Source: a virus. From it: a stretch of DNA of 64,000 bases. The notes under the pieces were generated by a model. It was given only the letters and a program-made list of their open reading frames with translations, was not told where the DNA came from and ran no database searches. This document shows positions 54,748-62,588 of this stretch, in pieces. The stretch spans positions 1-64,000 of IMG/VR virus record IMGVR_UViG_3300015371_000029, one strand, 5' to 3'. The translations under genes and the position numbers were made by a program. How positions within the stretch are numbered: position 1 is the stretch's first letter; the number at the start of each line of letters is the position of its first letter.

Positions 54748-55047
54748 GTGTCTTACATCTTGACCCTGGTGGCCACGCTGCTTGTTGGCATCCATGTCTC
54801 GGTCTACTGCTACGCACCGCTCGGGTACGACTGGAAGACGTCAGATGCGTATACAATCCTCTACCCTCATGGGCCGAAGATCTACCTTCAGCATTGTCGA
54901 AGAGTTGTTGCTAAGGATCCCTACTGGGTGGTGGTTTTTGGCCATGAGATCTTGCATGCGAAGCACCCGTCCTGGTCGGAAAGGCGCGTGCTCCGGAATC
55001 AGCAGAGATACAGCCGCATCGTGCTAAGGGCGCTAAACTCACTATGA
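54748..55047 (+). CDS. Membrane-anchored protein with HExxH motif
   Basis: 99 residues from a GTG directly after the previous TAG. A membrane segment (ILTLVATLLVGIHVSVYCYA, 4-23) is followed by an outside-type domain and GHEILHAKHP (H66, E67, H70), the zinc-protease HExxH signature in a short context (FGHEILHAKHPSW). A small predicted metallopeptidase is plausible but needs a third ligand; function unproven. Confidence 0.6.
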   Translation: MSYILTLVATLLVGIHVSVYCYAPLGYDWKTSDAYTILYPHGPKIYLQHCRRVVAKDPYWVVVFGHEILHAKHPSWSERRVLRNQQRYSRIVLRALNSL

Positions 55048-55325
55048 GTACGCTGTTTGGGGCAGTCGCTCAGGGCATCGTCGGCGTCGGTGCACTACTG
55101 CTAGGCATAGCCGCCTGGATCTATTGGTCAGTCGTAACGCCTCCGACCGTCGCAGCGGTCTTCCACATCTCAATGTTCTTCGGCTGTGTGGCCTGCTACG
55201 CGATCATCGCGACCGCTCTCGGCTACCGGGCGACTGAGCGTGTTGAAGAGAAGGTCGAGAACGTAGACATCGTACAGCATGCTGATGAGGTCGAGCATGC
55301 CGATGAGGTGAAGCGAGAGGGCTAG
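55044..55325 (+). CDS. Two-pass membrane protein
   Basis: 93 residues, ATGA overlap. Two membrane segments (GVGALLLGIAAWIYWSVV, VFHISMFFGCVACYAIIATAL) and an acidic tail with repeats (VQHADEVEHADEV). Lysis-related or exclusion role possible. Its stop directly abuts the stop of the opposing gene. Confidence 0.7.
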   Translation: MSTLFGAVAQGIVGVGALLLGIAAWIYWSVVTPPTVAAVFHISMFFGCVACYAIIATALGYRATERVEEKVENVDIVQHADEVEHADEVKREG

Positions 55326-55784
55326 TCAATCCCGAAGTGCATAATCGAGCTGCCGCAACTCGTTGTTGATCCTAACGAGTGCGCTCTTGCCCCAATCTTC
55401 CTTGTGCACCTTCAGCGCCCAGGCCGCGATGTAGGCCCGCCTCTTCTCCAGGTAGATCTTGTTCAAGTTGCGCCAGGTCTCCCAGTCGAGCGTTGCGGCC
55501 TCTTCCCGCGTCAGGTCTTGCTTGGGCAGCCTCTTGTCCGTTCCGCCCCAGGCCTTCAATGCCTGGAGGAGAACGTGGGCGATCCGGCGCGCACGCAACT
55601 TGTCGAGCGCCAGTTCCTCGTTCGTTGCGTCGCTGCCTAGTCGCCTCGGCCAGCTGCCAATATGGATCGCGAGAGCGAGCGCCCACCTCAGGCGGTCTCG
55701 CTCAATCTTCTCGATGTTCCGAATCGTCTCTTTCTCGGGAAGGATCGTTGCCGAGTCTGTGTACTCCAGTAGGTAGTGGCTCAC
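55326..55784 (-). CDS. Helical protein of unknown function
   Basis: 152 residues from a GTG behind AAGGAGGCGAGG. Helical and basic (NIEKIERDRLRWALALAIHIG, KLRARRIAHVLLQALKAWGG, IYLEKRRAYIAAWALKVHK). No motif. It is convergent with the lysis cluster with no bases between the stops. Confidence 0.75.
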   Translation of the reverse strand: MSHYLLEYTDSATILPEKETIRNIEKIERDRLRWALALAIHIGSWPRRLGSDATNEELALDKLRARRIAHVLLQALKAWGGTDKRLPKQDLTREEAATLDWETWRNLNKIYLEKRRAYIAAWALKVHKEDWGKSALVRINNELRQLDYALRD

Positions 55785-55945
55785 CCTCGCCTCCTTAGCT
55801 CCTTAGCCCAGGCCTTGCTCGGAAAGACTGCGAGACAACACGCCTCGTGGCCAGACAACTCGCTGCAAGCCGAAACCGGCCCGCGAGCCGCCTAACGGTT
55901 GTTCCGGTGCTCTCCGGCCATGCAGTGGCCTTGATATAGAATTCA
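55785..55945. other. Gap within leftward arm
   Basis: No gene. On the minus strand a GGCC-ACTGCAT-GGCC hairpin lies just after the upstream gene, without a T-run, followed by a GC-rich stretch to AAGGAGGCGAGG. Confidence 0.4.
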
Positions 55946-56365
55946 CTATTCAGAGCACCCACGCTCGCTCATGTATTCGTGCCAGCGTTCGGGACTCCAA
56001 TTAGGGTTGGGTATTACGTGCAATTCAGTGAACTTGTCAGTTCGCTCAATTGCCTGTAACACCAAATCTGCCTGTGAGACGGGCACGCATGTGTACTCGC
56101 CGTTGATAAGACCGCTTACGCGACGGACATTGATCCTAGTCTTCGCCGCCAGCCAACTATGCGGGCCTTCGAAGTCTCCGCCAACTATGAGCGGCCTGTC
56201 CGCTAGCCAACTCACTACCCACTCGCGTAGGATAATTGACAGCTCGTACCCCGGTACAACCTCTGCCTCGCCTGCTCCGTTGTACTTTTGCTGCGGGATC
56301 GAGCGGGTCTGTTCCATTCGTTCGCGGTGTAGCTTGACAGTATGCGCTTTGTATGATTTGTTCAT
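55946..56365 (-). CDS. Probable helix-turn-helix protein
   Basis: 139 residues. WLAAKTRINVRRVSGLINGEYTCVPVSQADLVLQAIE (71-107) is a helix-turn-helix pattern. No Shine-Dalgarno precedes the ATG; it sits 8 nt after the upstream terminator, so a leaderless or separately promoted message is possible. Likely a regulator. Confidence 0.7.
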   Translation of the reverse strand: MNKSYKAHTVKLHRERMEQTRSIPQQKYNGAGEAEVVPGYELSIILREWVVSWLADRPLIVGGDFEGPHSWLAAKTRINVRRVSGLINGEYTCVPVSQADLVLQAIERTDKFTELHVIPNPNWSPERWHEYMSERGCSE

Positions 56366-56367
56366 GG

Positions 56368-56411
56368 AAAGGAGGGCGGCTCAGGAACCTCCGTAAGCTG
56401 AGCCGCCCACG
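56368..56411 (-). terminator. Terminator-like hairpin after HU gene
   Basis: Leftward: GGGCGGCTCAG (56398-56408) and CTGAGCCGCCC (56374-56384) form an 11-bp perfect stem with a 13-nt loop, then TCCTTTCC. Confidence 0.75.
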
Positions 56412-56420
56412 TCGATCCTC

Positions 56421-56768
56421 CTACATCATCGTCTGGAGTTTCTTCACCGCCGGCAACTTCGCGTCCTTCAGCGGCTTGACGATCTTCGCACGGATGACTG
56501 CGCTTGCCGGCTTGGCCGGAATCGGGATCTCCTCGCCGGTCTGCGGATTGCGACCCATCCGCTTCTTCTGGGCAGCCCGGACAGCAGGGCCGATAACGAC
56601 GCCAGCCACCTTGACCCGGTAGCCCTCGGCGACGGTCTTCACGACGTACTCATCGAGCGCGTCGAGCATTTCCTTGACGTCGTTCTTGCTCCAGCCGCTG
56701 TCGCTGTTTCCCAGCTGCTCGACCAGTTCCTCGATCATCTCCGACTTCGTTACGAGTGGCAGTGCCAT
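56421..56768 (-). CDS. HU-family DNA-binding protein
   Basis: 115 residues from the ATG behind GAAGGGAGCAAA; a longer frame would cross the leader. It carries the HU core: KSEMIEELVEQLG, then VAGVVIGPAVRAAQKKRMGRNPQTGEEIPIPAKPASAVIRAKIVKPLKD, with the RNPQTGEEI arm that inserts into DNA. It bends and compacts DNA and may aid replication or packaging. It has its own structured leader and terminator, so it is probably a single transcription unit. Confidence 0.92.
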   Translation of the reverse strand: MALPLVTKSEMIEELVEQLGNSDSGWSKNDVKEMLDALDEYVVKTVAEGYRVKVAGVVIGPAVRAAQKKRMGRNPQTGEEIPIPAKPASAVIRAKIVKPLKDAKLPAVKKLQTMM

Positions 56769-56871
56769 TTTGCTCCCTTCAAGTAGTTTTGGTGCGGAAG
56801 GGCCAGGGGGAAAGGGTGACCTGGCTTTTTCGAGCTGCATACTCTATCCGCACCAATCTAGTCATCTCTTC
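56769..56871 (-). promoter_or_regulatory. Structured leader of HU gene
   Basis: Arms TTGGTGCGG (56789-56797)/CCGCACCAA (56848-56856) enclose CCAGG (56803-56807)/CCTGG (56820-56824). On the plus strand the inner stem plus CTTTTT (from 56824) could also act as a weak rightward terminator. Confidence 0.6.
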
Positions 56872-57462
56872 CTACAGAAGCCCGCAGGCCCGTGCCGTGT
56901 TAGGCCATGGAGTGAAGCCGCGTGATCTCCAGGCCCGTTCCGCCGCCCACATTTGTTCAAGCGGCGTCCAGTGATCGGCAGTCCCTTTGGAGCTGAGTAG
57001 GCCGTTCCCGTAGCTCGCCTGGAACGAGATGTCCATTTGCAAGCCTCCCCAATACGGTGATCCGGAATCGTTCCACGCACCTTCACGGCTGTGGATACAA
57101 AGCCAGGAGGAGTAGTGGGGTGGGAGCGGCGGGTGCAGCGAATCCCATCGAGCCTGATACCTCGCCAAGAGGCTTCGGTACCAACGGAGAGCCGCCTGGT
57201 GAAATCGCAGGCCTCGTCTGATGGCTTCTCTGACATCGCTGTACGCAGCCGGGGCGCGAAGACTCTGGCGCAGGTCATGTTGTGCGTTCCTGTACCAGAT
57301 GACTGCGTGCTGGCTGTGAGTGATGCTCCGTTTGAAGTATGCAATTCGCTGTTCAAGACTGAGGTTCCTCTTGTGGTAGAGGAAGTGTGCTTGGGCTGGT
57401 TGTCCCGCGATCCCTCCCAGGATCGCTAGGAGGATCACGGTTAGCGACAGCTTACGCCACAT
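56872..57462 (-). CDS. Secreted Rpf-like muralytic enzyme
   Basis: 196 residues behind AAGGAGAACCCTTCGC. Signal peptide (LSLTVILLAILGGIAG, cleavage near AQA at 25). Helical middle (35-105), then a transglycosylase-like domain from about 115: WLCIHSREGAW with Glu 127, YWGGLQMD, GTADHWTPLEQMWAAERAW and PWPNTARACGL. This is the layout of resuscitation-promoting-factor/transglycosylase-like proteins of actinobacteria. It would cut peptidoglycan outside the membrane, yet lies away from the lysis cluster, between HU and replication genes. Confidence 0.85.
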   Translation of the reverse strand: MWRKLSLTVILLAILGGIAGQPAQAHFLYHKRNLSLEQRIAYFKRSITHSQHAVIWYRNAQHDLRQSLRAPAAYSDVREAIRRGLRFHQAALRWYRSLLARYQARWDSLHPPLPPHYSSWLCIHSREGAWNDSGSPYWGGLQMDISFQASYGNGLLSSKGTADHWTPLEQMWAAERAWRSRGFTPWPNTARACGLL

Positions 57463-57504
57463 GCGAAGGGTTCTCCTTGTTTTGCTTACTGGACAGCGGG
57501 TGCA

Positions 57505-57945
57505 CTACGCTCCGCCACGAGTTGCACGTGGTCCCGCTGGAGCCGAGTTTTTGATCACTATCACCCCCTCTTTTTGTTCCTTACTCATGTGCTTGCATAT
57601 CTTGCAATTACGTTTTCCACTTAGGAAAATGTACACATTTTCAGGAACGGTTAGATCGTGTCCTCGTTGACACACCTTCTTTTTGGTGAGCGCCATGGCT
57701 CGTTTGACATTCTCTCGGTGTGTCACGGGTTCGGCATGGTAAGGATTTACACACCATTTGTTTCGGCACAGATGATCCAGTTCTAGGCCGTCAGGAATTG
57801 GGCCGACGAGTAGCTCGTAAGCTACACGAATAGCAGGTACAGCTTTGTGTCCGGGCAAGTAGAATCGAGCATAGCCTGTGCTGTGACAGGCCGTCCAGCG
57901 CCAGCAGCCCCGAGTCTCTCTCACCTTTGACCAAAACCTATCCAT
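57505..57945 (-). CDS. HNH endonuclease
   Basis: 146 residues. ELDHLCRNKWCVNPYHAEPVTHRENV (55-80) is a complete HNH motif, and C92/H96/C114/C117 form a second zinc site. It starts inside the last codons of dnaE (8-nt overlap) and has no good Shine-Dalgarno, so it relies on coupling. It is likely a free-standing homing endonuclease. Confidence 0.85.
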   Translation of the reverse strand: MDRFWSKVRETRGCWRWTACHSTGYARFYLPGHKAVPAIRVAYELLVGPIPDGLELDHLCRNKWCVNPYHAEPVTHRENVKRAMALTKKKVCQRGHDLTVPENVYIFLSGKRNCKICKHMSKEQKEGVIVIKNSAPAGPRATRGGA

Positions 57946-60900
57946 CTGGATCTATGACCCACATCTGGGAGATGTTTATTTGTCTCGTGGCCCAACCGGG
58001 CTTTACGCCCTTGACTAGCAAGAGGTCATGTCCCAGCTCTAGCTCCCAGAGCCATTGCTTCATCTTGGGGTAGTGCCAGCGATCACAGCGGACGATTAAC
58101 TGGTCATCCTCGTCGTCACAGACCATCACCAACCACTCACGAAGGTGGGGATCGCGTACCTTCTCGGGATCGAGAGGCACGCCTGTCCTGGCTAGGTTGA
58201 TCTCGAACAAATCGCGGACGTTGCGGGTGTTCACGACGCCGAGCCAGACGAGCGGGATGTCTTCGCTGCGGAAGTATGGCAGGCTTGCTGAGGTATGCGT
58301 CGGTACCGGCAGGTCGCCTAGAGCGCCTAGCTTGATCTTCCGCTTCACATCCGTCAGTGCCCGGTCGAGCCAGAGCGCGTTGAACGGATCCTCTCTGTCC
58401 GCGAACTTTTTGATGTCGGCCAACTTCTTCGGTCCGACGCCCTTCACGTTGATCAGGCTGTCCCAGGTTATGTTGGCTCCGCGACGAGGCTGAACCTCGC
58501 GCCAGTCCACGATGCCCCTGGCGAGCGAAGGGCCAATGCCCTTGATCTGCTTCAGGCCTGAGTAGACGCGGCCACGCTTCCGGCTCCAATCCTCAATGCT
58601 GTTACGAGGATTCGGCGGGCGTACTTCGATGTTGTGCCGATCAGCGTCCCGAACGAGCAGCGAGATGCGATCGTCGCGACCGTTCCGGATCCGTAGCTGC
58701 TCTGTGTAGAAGAGATCCGGGACGTGCTGTTTGAACCACATCGAGTACCAACCGATCTTCGTGTACGCGACCGAGTGCGCCCAGTTGAAGGCGTAGGATC
58801 CGGCGGTGATACACTGGCCCCAGATCTCCTTGATCAGATCTTCGGACATGTCGGGATGAAGGTATCTCGCCCCATCGTAGAACTGCTGCCAGCGACGGTT
58901 GAACTCTTGCTCGCCGATCTTCCGCGAGATGATCTTTCTAACCTCGGCCCTATGCGTCCAGTCGAAGTTGCCGATCTCGCCCAGGATGCGTAGGATCTGC
59001 TCCTGGTAGACAATTTGGTAATGCGTGGAACCGCAGATCTTGTCGAGGGCCGGGTGCCGCTCGCGCGGTTGCTTTATCCCTTCCTTGATGTCGATGTACT
59101 CGCCAACCGACCCGTTATGCAAGGGTCCGGGACGGGCTAGTGCGTTCACATCGACGCATTCGCGGAAGGAATCTGGTTTCAAAGCGCCGCAAACGTAGCG
59201 CATCGCACGGCCCTCGAATTGAAAGATTCCGATTACGTCGTTGTTGTGGAATCCGTCTATGGTCTTTTTGTCTGTTTGGTCGATGTTGTACAGGTCGTCT
59301 AGCGACCACCCCATCTCCTTGCGGCAGCGGTTCAGCATCGTCATGTTGGAGAGACCGAGGAAGTCCAGCTTCAGCAGCCCCTTGCTCTCAGCGTCGTACT
59401 TATCCATCGAAACGACCTGAATACGCTCTCCGTCCATCTCGCGCTCGTAGACTGCCGCCACATCGGTGATCGGGCCGGTGGAGACGACCAGGCCGGCAGC
59501 GTGTACGCCGAAGCCCCGGTAGTTGCCTTCCAGATCCATCGCGATCCCTAGCTCGGGGTGCTCTTCAAAGATCTTCTTAGCTGCGTCGAACTGAAGCACC
59601 GTGTCTTCAATGGTCGCAGAAGCACGCAGGTCTCCGGACGACCGCTCGATCAGGACATCCTTCACCTTCTCAACCTTCCACTTCGGGATCCGGTAGACGC
59701 GAGCTACGTCATCGAGGCTGTTCTTGGCCTTGTAGCCGGTGAAGGTTCCGATGTTGTTGACGCACTCCTCGCCGTACTTACCCGCAAGGTAGCCACGAAC
59801 TTCGGCGCGATGCTCGCTGTCGAAGTCCAGATCAATGTCCGGCAGATCCTGACGGGTCAGGTCGATGAATCGCTCGAAGACGAGATCGGGATAGTCCATC
59901 GGGTTGACCTCGGTGATTCGTAGCAGCCAACAAACGAGCGAAGCGGCTGCCGAACCACGGGCGGGGCCGACGGCAATTCCCTCATTCTTCGCCCAGCGGA
60001 TCGCATCGCTGACGACCAGGAAGTAGTCGAGGAAGTCTTTGCTTTCGATGATCGACATCTCGTGCTTGAGACGTTCGCGGTACCGGCGCTGGAGCCTGGG
60101 GGAGAGGCTACTACAGCGCCGGTATCGCCATCCCTCTTCGATCCAGTCTCGCCAGCACTGAAGCCGACCATTCTCCATGTTCAGGTACTTCGGCTCCAGC
60201 GGATAGCGCACCATCGGGAGAGAGGGAAGATCCACTTGGCAACGCTCGTAGATCTCCTCCGAGTTGAGGATTGCCTGAAGTGCTGTTTCGCGAGAAAGGC
60301 CGGTCGCCACGAGCCTGCGCAGGAGCGCAGAGTCGTTCATCGGAGGACACAAATTCTCCTTGTATCCCCAAGACCGTGCTTGCTCCTCTAGCGTAAGGTT
60401 TCCTGATCGAACAGTATGGAGGATCTTCTGGATCTCTTTTTCGGTCGGGATTGTGTAGTGGCAATCAAGCGTAGCCACGACGGGAATGCCAAGATTACGT
60501 CCAAGTCTCTCGATGAGAGGATTGGCGCGCCGAGTCTCAGAGAGGTTCGGGAAGGCTTGGACTTCGAGGTAGTAAGCATCTCCGAAGGCTTCTTTGAACT
60601 GTCTTGCGACGGTTCGGCCTCTGCGGTAGCTCGCTTGTTCCGGCGGGACAAGCTTGCCTCCAACCAGGCTCGTGAAGAGGAGTGATCCCTGACAGCCTGA
60701 GAGGATGATATTACCTTCCCTGTGTTCATTGAGCATCTCCCAATCTGCTGTGGGGTGGTAGTGGAATCCTTTGCTATATGTTTTGCTAACAAGTTGTAGG
60801 AGATTTCGATAGCCCTCTTGCGTCGAGGAAAGAACGGTGAGGTGGTTCTTGCGCTGCTTAGCTTCATCCCCGATCTCGCCGCAGTACAACTCGACGCCGA

Positions 60901-61243
60901 AGATTGGCCGGACGCCCTGCTTGAGGGCAGCCTTCTCTAGCTGGACGTGGCTAGAGATGTTTCCATGCTCCGTCATCGCCAGTCCGCGCATTCCGATCTC
61001 GGTCGCTCGCCTGACGTGAGCCTCGGGTAGCTGGTAGGCGTCGAGATAGGAGAAGGTCGAGTGGTGGTGCAGGCTGACGAACGTCATCTCCCGCGACCTG
61101 CGAGGCAATCGGCGGGTCTTCTGAGATATGCGAATCCACTTCGGCTGATCGTCGTGGTCGCACTCGTCCGAAGAGATGTGCTGCCGGAAGCTAGTTGCTT
61201 CGAATTGCTCTTCTTTGCCGATTGTCTTTCTAGGTGGCGCCAT
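57938..61243 (-). CDS. dnaE: DNA polymerase III alpha subunit
   Basis: 1101 residues from the ATG at 61241-61243 (MAPPRKTIG); a later Met at residue 53 is closer to the usual DnaE start. The PHP domain (FVSLHHHSTFSYLDA, about 55-70, then TEHGN) is followed by the polymerase core with GPARGSAAASLV (about 423) and catalytic PDIDLDFDS (about 465). A helix-hairpin-helix (GVGPKKLADIKKF) and OB-like C-terminus follow. It is a full replicative polymerase, so the phage probably copies its own DNA. It overlaps the upstream methyltransferase by 14 nt. Confidence 0.93.
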   Translation of the reverse strand: MAPPRKTIGKEEQFEATSFRQHISSDECDHDDQPKWIRISQKTRRLPRRSREMTFVSLHHHSTFSYLDAYQLPEAHVRRATEIGMRGLAMTEHGNISSHVQLEKAALKQGVRPIFGVELYCGEIGDEAKQRKNHLTVLSSTQEGYRNLLQLVSKTYSKGFHYHPTADWEMLNEHREGNIILSGCQGSLLFTSLVGGKLVPPEQASYRRGRTVARQFKEAFGDAYYLEVQAFPNLSETRRANPLIERLGRNLGIPVVATLDCHYTIPTEKEIQKILHTVRSGNLTLEEQARSWGYKENLCPPMNDSALLRRLVATGLSRETALQAILNSEEIYERCQVDLPSLPMVRYPLEPKYLNMENGRLQCWRDWIEEGWRYRRCSSLSPRLQRRYRERLKHEMSIIESKDFLDYFLVVSDAIRWAKNEGIAVGPARGSAAASLVCWLLRITEVNPMDYPDLVFERFIDLTRQDLPDIDLDFDSEHRAEVRGYLAGKYGEECVNNIGTFTGYKAKNSLDDVARVYRIPKWKVEKVKDVLIERSSGDLRASATIEDTVLQFDAAKKIFEEHPELGIAMDLEGNYRGFGVHAAGLVVSTGPITDVAAVYEREMDGERIQVVSMDKYDAESKGLLKLDFLGLSNMTMLNRCRKEMGWSLDDLYNIDQTDKKTIDGFHNNDVIGIFQFEGRAMRYVCGALKPDSFRECVDVNALARPGPLHNGSVGEYIDIKEGIKQPRERHPALDKICGSTHYQIVYQEQILRILGEIGNFDWTHRAEVRKIISRKIGEQEFNRRWQQFYDGARYLHPDMSEDLIKEIWGQCITAGSYAFNWAHSVAYTKIGWYSMWFKQHVPDLFYTEQLRIRNGRDDRISLLVRDADRHNIEVRPPNPRNSIEDWSRKRGRVYSGLKQIKGIGPSLARGIVDWREVQPRRGANITWDSLINVKGVGPKKLADIKKFADREDPFNALWLDRALTDVKRKIKLGALGDLPVPTHTSASLPYFRSEDIPLVWLGVVNTRNVRDLFEINLARTGVPLDPEKVRDPHLREWLVMVCDDEDDQLIVRCDRWHYPKMKQWLWELELGHDLLLVKGVKPGWATRQINISQMWVIDPDG

Positions 61244-61769
61244 TGTCGTACCCAACCTCCCCTGGTTCGGTGCCGTAGAACGGCATCCCCTGCATTCGCT
61301 TCTGGAAGACCATGCAGATTCTAGCCGTATGGTGCGGACGCAGTACGACCACGATCCGCAGCGTGTGGTTGCAGCGTGGCGGACGGCCTGGCTCCTTATC
61401 GCCGTACACCACGAGCCAGCCACCTTCCCTCAGAACTCGCACCGCCTCAGTGGTGTACTGCCCTTTGTTGAGCTTTGGGGTGCCATAGAGCAGCTCGGAT
61501 TGAGCGTCGCTGTAGGGAGGGTCGAGGATGACGCAGTCGTAGGAGTCGTCTTCGAATGGCAAGTCATGGGCGTCCGCAACGATGTCCGCCCCAACGTCTT
61601 CGCGCAGGTCCATAATCTTCCCATAGTCAGCCATGCCTCCAAATGGTTGTAGAACCTCTTGTGGATATCCCAAGAGCTTGATCAGGTTGTCTTCGAAGTG
61701 GAGCGGGAACGCCCCTTTGTACTTCGACTTTGCCACACGAGGTAGCGTCCAGACAATTGTGCTAATCAT
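61230..61769 (-). CDS. SAM-dependent DNA methyltransferase-like protein
   Basis: 179 residues from the ATG at 61767-61769, overlapping the stop of the gene upstream. Motif I-like LQPFGGMADYG, AHDLPFEDDSYDCVILDPPY with DPPY at 83-86, then LREGGWLVVYGDKEPG. DPPY methyltransferases modify adenine N6 or cytosine N4. No partner nuclease is present, so it may protect phage DNA; the target is unknown. Confidence 0.8.
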   Translation of the reverse strand: MISTIVWTLPRVAKSKYKGAFPLHFEDNLIKLLGYPQEVLQPFGGMADYGKIMDLREDVGADIVADAHDLPFEDDSYDCVILDPPYSDAQSELLYGTPKLNKGQYTTEAVRVLREGGWLVVYGDKEPGRPPRCNHTLRIVVVLRPHHTARICMVFQKRMQGMPFYGTEPGEVGYDNGAT

Positions 61770-62280
61770 GGTATTGTTCAGCCCTTCGCTTGACCTCTGC
61801 ATTTAGGTGGGCATTGTGGCAGAAGTGCATCAGGTCGTTGATGTCCTCGGTGATGAGATCGAACATCCCGTACATCAGCTCTGGCTGGAGTGGCTCCGTC
61901 ACGTACAGGGCGACCGGCTTGCCATGCCCTACTGCCCACCCTGCCTCTAGGTGCGCGTTCTTGCCGCAGGGCAGAAGCAGCACAACGGCGTCGGCTGCCT
62001 CCAGGTGCGACATGTCGCGAAGGAACCCTGCCTGCGCACGCTTATGCCGGAGAGCATTCGCGAAGACCCAGCCCGGTATGGGGTCTGTCCAGTGACTGAC
62101 CTTCAGGTCGGCTACAGACTTCTCCTCGCCGTTGATAAAGAAGGTCATCGTATTGAATACATCCGACCAGTGGAAGCCTTCTTCATCCCGCCAGTTGTAG
62201 TACGGCAACGCCCACTGCTCTAGGCAGTCGAGGATGCCTTCGTAGCGAGGGTTCCTCCAGCTGCTAGCGACGTAGATCAT
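61762..62280 (-). CDS. Nucleoside 2-deoxyribosyltransferase-like protein
   Basis: 172 residues. MIYVASSWRNP at the start, SHLEAADAVVLLLPCGKNAHLEAGWAVGHGKPVALY (91-126) with the catalytic-type Glu in HLEAGWA match the NDT family, which exchanges bases on deoxyribose. ATGA overlap with the next gene upstream. May recycle or modify deoxynucleosides. Confidence 0.82.
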   Translation of the reverse strand: MIYVASSWRNPRYEGILDCLEQWALPYYNWRDEEGFHWSDVFNTMTFFINGEEKSVADLKVSHWTDPIPGWVFANALRHKRAQAGFLRDMSHLEAADAVVLLLPCGKNAHLEAGWAVGHGKPVALYVTEPLQPELMYGMFDLITEDINDLMHFCHNAHLNAEVKRRAEQYHD

Positions 62281-62588
62281 GGTAGCTCACCTGCAACTTC
62301 GTACATGATCTCTAGACCGCACATCGCGGCGACGAGATGTTCGCAACGAGCACCGGCGCTCCGCTCCCAGCCCTCTAGCATGTAGGCCGCGTCGCAGTCG
62401 AGCAGCATACCGATGTCTGCCTTCATGTACTCTTCGTAGGTCGGCTCTCCTGACTTCTTCAGGATCACGACCTCGCAGGGGTTGACCGGGGTGTAGCCGT
62501 TCCGAGCGAGTAGTTCGCAGGCTCGATCAAAGTGAACCAGATACTCGGGATAGTCCTTGATGCGTCCGCTGACGTAGATCCGCTTCAT
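62277..62588 (-). CDS. DUF4406 protein (NDT superfamily)
   Basis: 103 residues. RIYVSGRIKDYPEYLVHFDRACELLARNGYTPVNPCEV is the DUF4406 pattern, with DIGMLLDCDAAYMLEGWERSAGARCEHLVA completing the fold. It shares the fold of its neighbour 61762-62280. ATGA overlaps on both sides. Confidence 0.8.
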   Translation of the reverse strand: MKRIYVSGRIKDYPEYLVHFDRACELLARNGYTPVNPCEVVILKKSGEPTYEEYMKADIGMLLDCDAAYMLEGWERSAGARCEHLVAAMCGLEIMYEVAGELP

